Shown one piece after another: positions 63,590 through 64,000 of a stretch of DNA of 64,000 nucleotides. Below the pieces are notes generated by a model, which made no database searches, was not told the origin of the DNA, and was given only the letters and a program-made list of their open reading frames with translations. Each line of letters opens with the position of its first letter. The first letter of the stretch is position 1. The stretch is from assembly GCA_029931535.1 (NCBI GenBank), contig JAQPZY010001498.1, forward strand, positions 3,112,001 to 3,176,000, written 5' to 3'. This DNA comes from Margaritifera margaritifera (Eukaryota; Mollusca; Bivalvia; Unionida; Margaritiferidae). A program made the translations under genes and the position numbers.

Positions 63590-63905
63590 TACAGTACATC
63601 ATTAGTAAGGATAGACTATATCGTATACTACAGTACATCATTAGTAAGGATAGACTATATCGTATACTACAGTACATCATTAGTAAGGATAGACTATATC
63701 GTATACTACAGCACATCATTAGTAAGGATAGACTATATCGTATACTACATACAGTACATCATTAGTAATGATAGACTATATCGTATACTACAGAACATCA
63801 TTAGTAATGATAGACTATATCGTATACTACAGTACATCATTAGTAATGATAGACTGTATCGTATACTACAGTACATCATTAGTAGTGATAGACTATATCG
63901 GATGC
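63590..63905. repeat. 39-bp tandem array, eight copies
   Basis: Units of the form CATCATTAGTAAGGATAGAC then TATATCGTATACTACAGTA have the ATTAGTA landmark at 63,601, 63,640, 63,679, 63,718, 63,761, 63,800, 63,839 and 63,878. Spacing is 39 bases with one 43-base step. The four left units carry GTAAGG, and units five to seven carry GTAATG. The length is divisible by three, so a plus-strand frame reads a 13-residue repeat (core YIISKDRLYRILQ) from 63,526 to 63,765 before the 4-base insertion shifts it. I treat it as a minisatellite. Confidence 0.95.
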
Positions 63906-64000
63906 AACGCCAGAAAAGACGGTAAAAGATTGAAAAAGTCTGTTAGCATTCCGGATCATTTATTGGAAGGCAAAGATAAGTACCACCTGTGAAAGTTTTG

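Overview
The window looks like repeat-dominated nuclear DNA of an animal, most plausibly a mollusc. The evidence is AT-rich sequence, introns with GT-AG boundaries, two decayed non-LTR retrotransposons, a tRNA-derived SINE whose core and tail resemble families I recall from molluscs, a gypsy-like gag remnant, TA- and 8-bp-flanked DNA transposons, and abundant microsatellites. I see no prokaryotic operon, rRNA or intact tRNA gene. The mollusc assignment is an inference from repeat character, not from a host marker gene.

Layout. Bases 1-36,071 are one head-to-tail satellite array of about 100 monomers of ~361 bp that begins before the window. From about 4,674 to 23,130 it is organised into a higher-order repeat (HOR) of 13 monomers (~4,687 bp). 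This HOR exists in two alternating versions, A-B-A-B, so the largest repeat period is 9,377 bp. Each monomer carries a well-conserved splice-acceptor-like and splice-donor-like sequence around an 83-base segment. At 36,072 the array stops at the acceptor-like CAG and passes into a TCA/ATC-rich composite repeat (36,072-40,440), which shares a short in-frame module with the satellite. A 55-bp tandem array follows (40,640-41,311). Together these families make a 41-kb block in which I find no credible gene.

From 41.3 to 58 kb the sequence is mostly unique and scattered with mobile-element remains: a TA-flanked inverted-repeat transposon with internal tandem repeats (42,799-43,918), a 5'-truncated LINE with a frameshift and a stop (44,920-46,840), a 50-bp tandem array containing a palindrome (49,187-49,538), a hAT-type MITE with a perfect 8-bp target duplication (50,071-50,194), a foldback element (52,498-52,755), a second LINE 3' end (52,922-53,800), a SINE (53,812-54,052), and a broken gypsy-like gag (about 54,470-55,600).

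The only host gene I can support lies on the minus strand between 59,122 and 61,947. It has four coding exons with matching phases that encode the C-terminal laminin-G-like jellyroll domain of a probably secreted protein. Its 5' exons were not found. A 39-bp tandem array (63,590-63,905) lies upstream of it. The many short open frames inside the satellite and the TCA repeats are by-products of the repeats and are not annotated as genes.
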